Shown here in pieces: positions 60,236 to 64,000 of a DNA stretch of 64,000 nt; the first letter of the stretch is position 1, and the number at the start of each line of letters is the position of its first letter. The DNA comes from Gibbula magus (taxonomy: Eukaryota > Mollusca > Gastropoda > Trochida > Trochidae), in contig OW388302.1 in the NCBI GenBank assembly GCA_936450465.1, forward strand, positions 17,509,530 to 17,573,529, given 5' to 3'. The position numbers were made by a program, and so were the translations under genes. The notes beneath the pieces are model-generated. The model searched no databases, had not been told where the DNA came from, and saw only the letters and a list, made by a program, of their open reading frames with translations.

Positions 60236-61560
60236 GAGTGTATGTAGATAGTGAATTGGTCAAACTAATTAAGGTAACAAATTATTGAAACTAAAACTAC
60301 TTATGAAACAAAATGACTTAATCTGAAAGAGACACAAATTTGCCAAGATTGATGTATATTCTCAGCTGTGTAACAATGAACCCATTTGTGTGTTCTGTTA
60401 ATGCTGAATGTAGTTGACCTAATTACTTATTTGTGAAGAAAATGTTACCCAAACTAAAACAAGAGTGATTGGTAAATTCTAGATTCCAAGGCTCTTATTC
60501 ATTTACAAACGATCTAGGTTCTGCACGTGCGCCACGAATTTCTCGTGCTCCGGGTCAAGACTATCAGCTTGACGGTACACTTGCTCAGATCTCTTGAAGA
60601 CATGAAGTTCGTGTGTTGTTGAATTTCACGTGAGAAAGAAATGTCATTAGTATGGTCACTAGTTTTCCCGGGAAGTTAACTTTGTCTAAATCCAAGTTTT
60701 GCCATGAACATATTTGCATGTTTCAAGTGTTGTAAGTTTCCAGTGGGATAGTGATCAAAAGATTCATGCAATATATTTCTTGAATATCTAGACAAACTCG
60801 TAGATTATTCAGTTGGTATAGACACTTAAACATGTCACGTTCTAACACGTATTTCTCTCTCTATTCATTTATTTTTATGATGTCATTTCTAACTGACTAC
60901 ATTTCTAATGATGACGTAGAGACGATATTTGAAATACATGTTTGAGATATTGATTATGTAAATTTGTGACTTGATTCCATTACAAAATGGCCATTGTCTA
61001 TGTAAAATTTAATAACAAATGTCAATGAACAATTCATAATAAGATAATATATTTTACTGTTTCTGTCAAACAAGTCAATAGAAAGGTGTTAGTTTTAGAA
61101 TCCACTTTACATGACGAAATAAGTGAGTGAAATAGGTTAGTGAAATGGGTTAATGAAATAGGTGAGTGAAATATTTGAGTGAAAAAGATACTTTTGATGT
61201 TTATGACGTCCTACATCAATAGTGCATCGGTAAATTCCGAAAAGGTACATTAAGGTGTCAACAAATTGAAATTCCATTTTTTATGAATTTCAATTTAAAT
61301 ATTACTTAAATATTTTGAAATACTTAAGGCATAACTAGACCTAGTTTCTATCACTGGCTAGTGAAGCCTTGCCGCATTGCATTAAATGTCCTGTGATAGT
61401 GAAGCAGCGTGTAGCAACCGAGTGAGCTCAGCTTTAGTAGCATAGAAAAGTGATTAAAGTGCGACAAGTTCTAAATAAACCAGTGACGGTAACTGCCTTT
61501 TTTAACAAAGTTGATTAGTCATATGCTTATCAAACAGTTTAAGATCGACTTACCTGACAT
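60236..61560. repeat. 3' flank of gene C, related to flanks of A' and B
   Basis: Shares 'ggagtgtatgtagatagtga', 'cttgacggtacacttg', 'gtgagtgaaatagg' and 'cttgccgcattgcat' in the same order as 23019-24850. No gene. Confidence 0.75.
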
Positions 61561-61577
61561 GAATGACATAAGTTTTT

Positions 61578-62055
61578 CGTTGTCCCCCGCCACAACGCGG
61601 CACTGGGACTATGTATTCAGTCACATTTCTTGTTAACACAATATCTCATGAAGTGTTGCATATAAAGTTTTCAAATTTGATGTCGAACTACAGTGTGGAA
61701 TGACGCAGATACCAGTCGATTTTGGTGACTTTGATCTTATTTTCAAGGTCACCGCAACACTATGATCACTTTTCGAACTCTTGTTATAGCAATATATCAT
61801 GGCCGGACGGACCCAAAGTATCCAAATTTGGTGCCCGGCTACACTGGGAGGGAGATGATGCAGGCATCAGACTCTGTTAATGCAATATCTCATGAACCCA
61901 AGCAACCAAAGTCTTAAAATTTGCTGATCATCATGACACTTTTTACCGGTAATGCAATATATGTAGTAGCTCCTCCTAACCAAATGATGTTAATAAACTC
62001 AATGTCAAAGGCGCGGGACATTGCCATGTTTGTGGCAAACATATGTTTTGGAAAT
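61578..62055. repeat. Dispersed non-coding repeat, fuller copy
   Basis: Begins 'gttgtcccccgccacaacgc', carries two 'caatatctcatgaa' blocks (near 61650 and 61890) and 'gttttggtgac...cttattttcaaggtcacc', and ends 'cgggacattgccatgtttgt'. Relatives are at 48771-48975 and 50740-50925. Confidence 0.55.
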
Positions 62056-62760
62056 GCGGAGTTTCTTTTAGCTTTTGGTTTGTGACATTAATGAAGTGAT
62101 GTTGCAGTACAAAAGGAGCTCCGTTACTATTCACGTTTCACATATTCACATTGTATATTTACCAATAAATATAAAGAAATAAAATGTCTTTGTATTTGAT
62201 GTCTTTTGAAGGCAATATTTAGACTTAACTGTTTCCCTCGATAGACATTTTCTGTTTGAACTCACATTAGTTTAATTTTCAAAGTATCTGCAAGTGATAT
62301 ATGTCAAGTAGAAAATGTAGTCGCTGTAGCTTACATATGTATCATGTGAACCAAGTTAGTAGTTAGACAGTGGAGATTGTTGAGATTAGGACTCGTATTC
62401 TTCAGGCAGTACAGAGCACGACCGTGTACAATAAACACTCTACTGATAACTTAATATAAAACACTGAAGGGAATATAAACGAAACCAATTTGAAATTAAA
62501 AATGCAATATCTATAAACCCAAAGTTTACAGGAAATATGATATGCTCACGTTAAAGGCGCTGTCGTACGTTTTTGCAGAGAGTTTGTTGAGAGTAAAGAC
62601 AGCAAGAGGGTTGACCATTCTGTCACTGTACCATATTTAAACATTTTTAGGTTATGCTACATCAATCGGATCACTTGAACTACATTCGAACCCCCCTTCT
62701 TAATTCAATTATTTACAGCATTTATGTATTTTAATTTGACCTTTTCTTCTTCTTCTTTTT
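62056..62760. other. Stretch without a supported gene
   Basis: One end of the TTAA-type MITE lies at 62551-62580 ('ttaaaggcgctgtcgtacgt'). Nothing else supported. Confidence 0.4.
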
Positions 62761-64000
62761 CCTCTATAGTGCTTGACTCTGATAGAGTGTAAATATGCAC
62801 TGGCGCATCTCGAAAGACAGCTAAAAACCCTCTGGCTGGTATATACAGTTAAAAACAGTTTAAAAGAACGGGGCAGAACAATTCACACATTGGGTGTCAA
62901 CAGTGCAGCTGGGATCTTACTTAGCTGCACTTTAAACTCCTCTATGTTGATGGCTTGTGTTAGCTCGTTGGGCATTCTGTTCCAGTCTATGATGGTTCTT
63001 GGAAAGAAGGAATATTTGTAGACGTCCCGACGAGTTGGTGGTTGACGGTACTTGTTGCCCCCTCTGGTTCTGCCATCGCCTGGTGTCAAGTAGTATGACG
63101 GTGGAATGTCTATCAGCTCATGTGTGATCTTGTATAACATGGCTAGCCTGGATCTAACTCGGCGTGTCTCCAGTGACTCCCACTGTAGATGTTGAAGCAT
63201 TGATGTTACGCTGCCAGGAGTCCTATCGGTGTAATTTCCGGTTACAAATCTGGCTGCTCTCCGTTGCACACTTTCTAGCGTCTTGATGTTGTTGCGCTGG
63301 TATGGGTCCCATAAAGGCGAAGCATATTCGAGTGTGGGCCGTACCAAGGTGGTATATGCGGCGGCTTTCACTGGTTGTTTACAGCCCTTGAGGTTTCGGT
63401 GGATGAAACCGAGGCTACTGCTTGCTTTGGATCGTATGGTGCCAATGTGATCGTCCCATTTTAGGTTCTTGCTGATAGTGACTCCCAGGTATTTGCTGTT
63501 GTTGACTGCCTCTAGTGTATGGCCATGCGGAGTGTATTGGCTGTTGATGGTGGTTCTTTTGTTGGTGACATGTATGACTGTGCATTTCTGTGGGTGGAAT
63601 TCCATTTGCCAATCACTCTCCCATCTCTCGAGTGACGATAGGTCCTTCTGTAGAGCCAAGGCGTCCTTGTCACTGTGTATGTGTCTGTACATGAGGGCAT
63701 CATCAGTGAAAAGTCTCACATCTGAGTTGGTGTATTCTGGCAAGTCATTGATGAATGTGAGGAACAGAAGGGGTCCCATCACTGTACCCTGGACGACTCC
63801 GGATATGACGTCTGCATAGGAGGAAGAACACCCGTCAAGATTGACTCTTTGTGTTATTTTGGCAAAGAAATATCTTACCCAACACCATGTATTGTCTCTT
63901 ACACCATAGAACTCTAGCTTCTGGAGATGGGGGACTTTGTCAAAGGCCTTTGCGAAATCCAGTAGAATCACGTCAGCTTGTTCCCCTCTGGCGAGTGATT
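62742..64000 (-). mobile_element. LINE (non-LTR retrotransposon) 3' half, RT open frame to window end
   Basis: The minus-strand frame is open from the window edge to the stop at 62883-62885. It covers the end of RT: 'DVILLDFAKAFDKVPH', 'SGVVQGTVMGPLLFLTFIND', 'VRLFTDDALMY' (the catalytic box as FTDDA, where FADD is usual), 'KYLGVTISKNLKWDDHI' and 'TLVRPTLEYASPLWDPYQ', with a C-terminus containing 'FFPRTIIDWNRMPNEL'. This arrangement is typical of Jockey/CR1-type LINEs. About 130 bases of 3' UTR and a gaagaagaag-type tail (62742-62765) follow. With no stop in over 370 codons it is a young copy. The 5' part is beyond the window. Confidence 0.88.

Overview
The window looks like a piece of an AT-rich animal nuclear genome, most likely a mollusc and possibly a bivalve. 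This is an inference. It rests on spliced genes with GT-AG introns, long introns, a tandem family of TRIM/NHL-type genes, tRNA-derived SINEs with a (GTGA)n end, decayed LINE, Penelope-like and Tc1/mariner remnants, and many foldback MITEs. Nothing prokaryotic is seen.

The main content is a tandem, all-plus-strand cluster of one gene family. Each member has a small first coding exon carrying an N-terminal module (a CARD-like death-fold domain or a RING finger). A phase-1 intron joins it to one large exon coding for B-boxes, a coiled coil and a C-terminal NHL-type beta-propeller. Gene B (38771-42804) is intact: CARD, B-box 1, B-box 2, coiled coil, NHL. Gene C (56632-60235) is intact in reading frame but carries a RING instead of CARD and has lost both B-boxes. 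Gene A (6483-9390) has a CARD exon broken by a 5-nt deletion and has lost B-box 2 and the coiled coil. A' (21916-23018) is an almost exact second copy of A's large exon with no first exon. A fifth copy survives only as a 200-bp NHL fragment with a stop codon (28221-28423). The 3' flanks of A, A', B and C, and the first ~700 bases of the window, are related to one another, so whole gene units were duplicated and the start of the window is probably the tail of another member. An orphan copy of gene B's putative promoter and first exon lies at 31.5-32.1 kb.

Other coding signals are a GC-rich, coding-like frame of unknown identity at 10649-11220 interrupted by one TGA, and two minus-strand terminal exons with poly(A) signals (5716-5808 and 19749-19830).

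The remainder is repeats. Two loci (about 16.9-17.9 kb and 33.6-34.5 kb) hold the same 55-bp minisatellite, and 54.0-55.0 kb holds a 37-bp minisatellite with a 9-unit higher-order repeat. There are LINE fragments at 32.9-33.4 kb (-), 49.0-50.4 kb (+) and 62.8-64.0 kb (-), a Penelope-like remnant at 29.6-30.1 kb and a Tc1/mariner remnant at 46.2-47.2 kb. Several MITE families are present, among them one with TTAA target sites, one pogo-like, one long foldback family, and one whose terminal inverted repeats enclose a tRNA-like sequence.

Functionally, CARD and RING modules on the same B-box/coiled-coil/NHL chassis suggest signalling adaptors and E3 ligases sharing a ligand-sensing propeller. That reading comes from domain knowledge and is not shown by the sequence alone.
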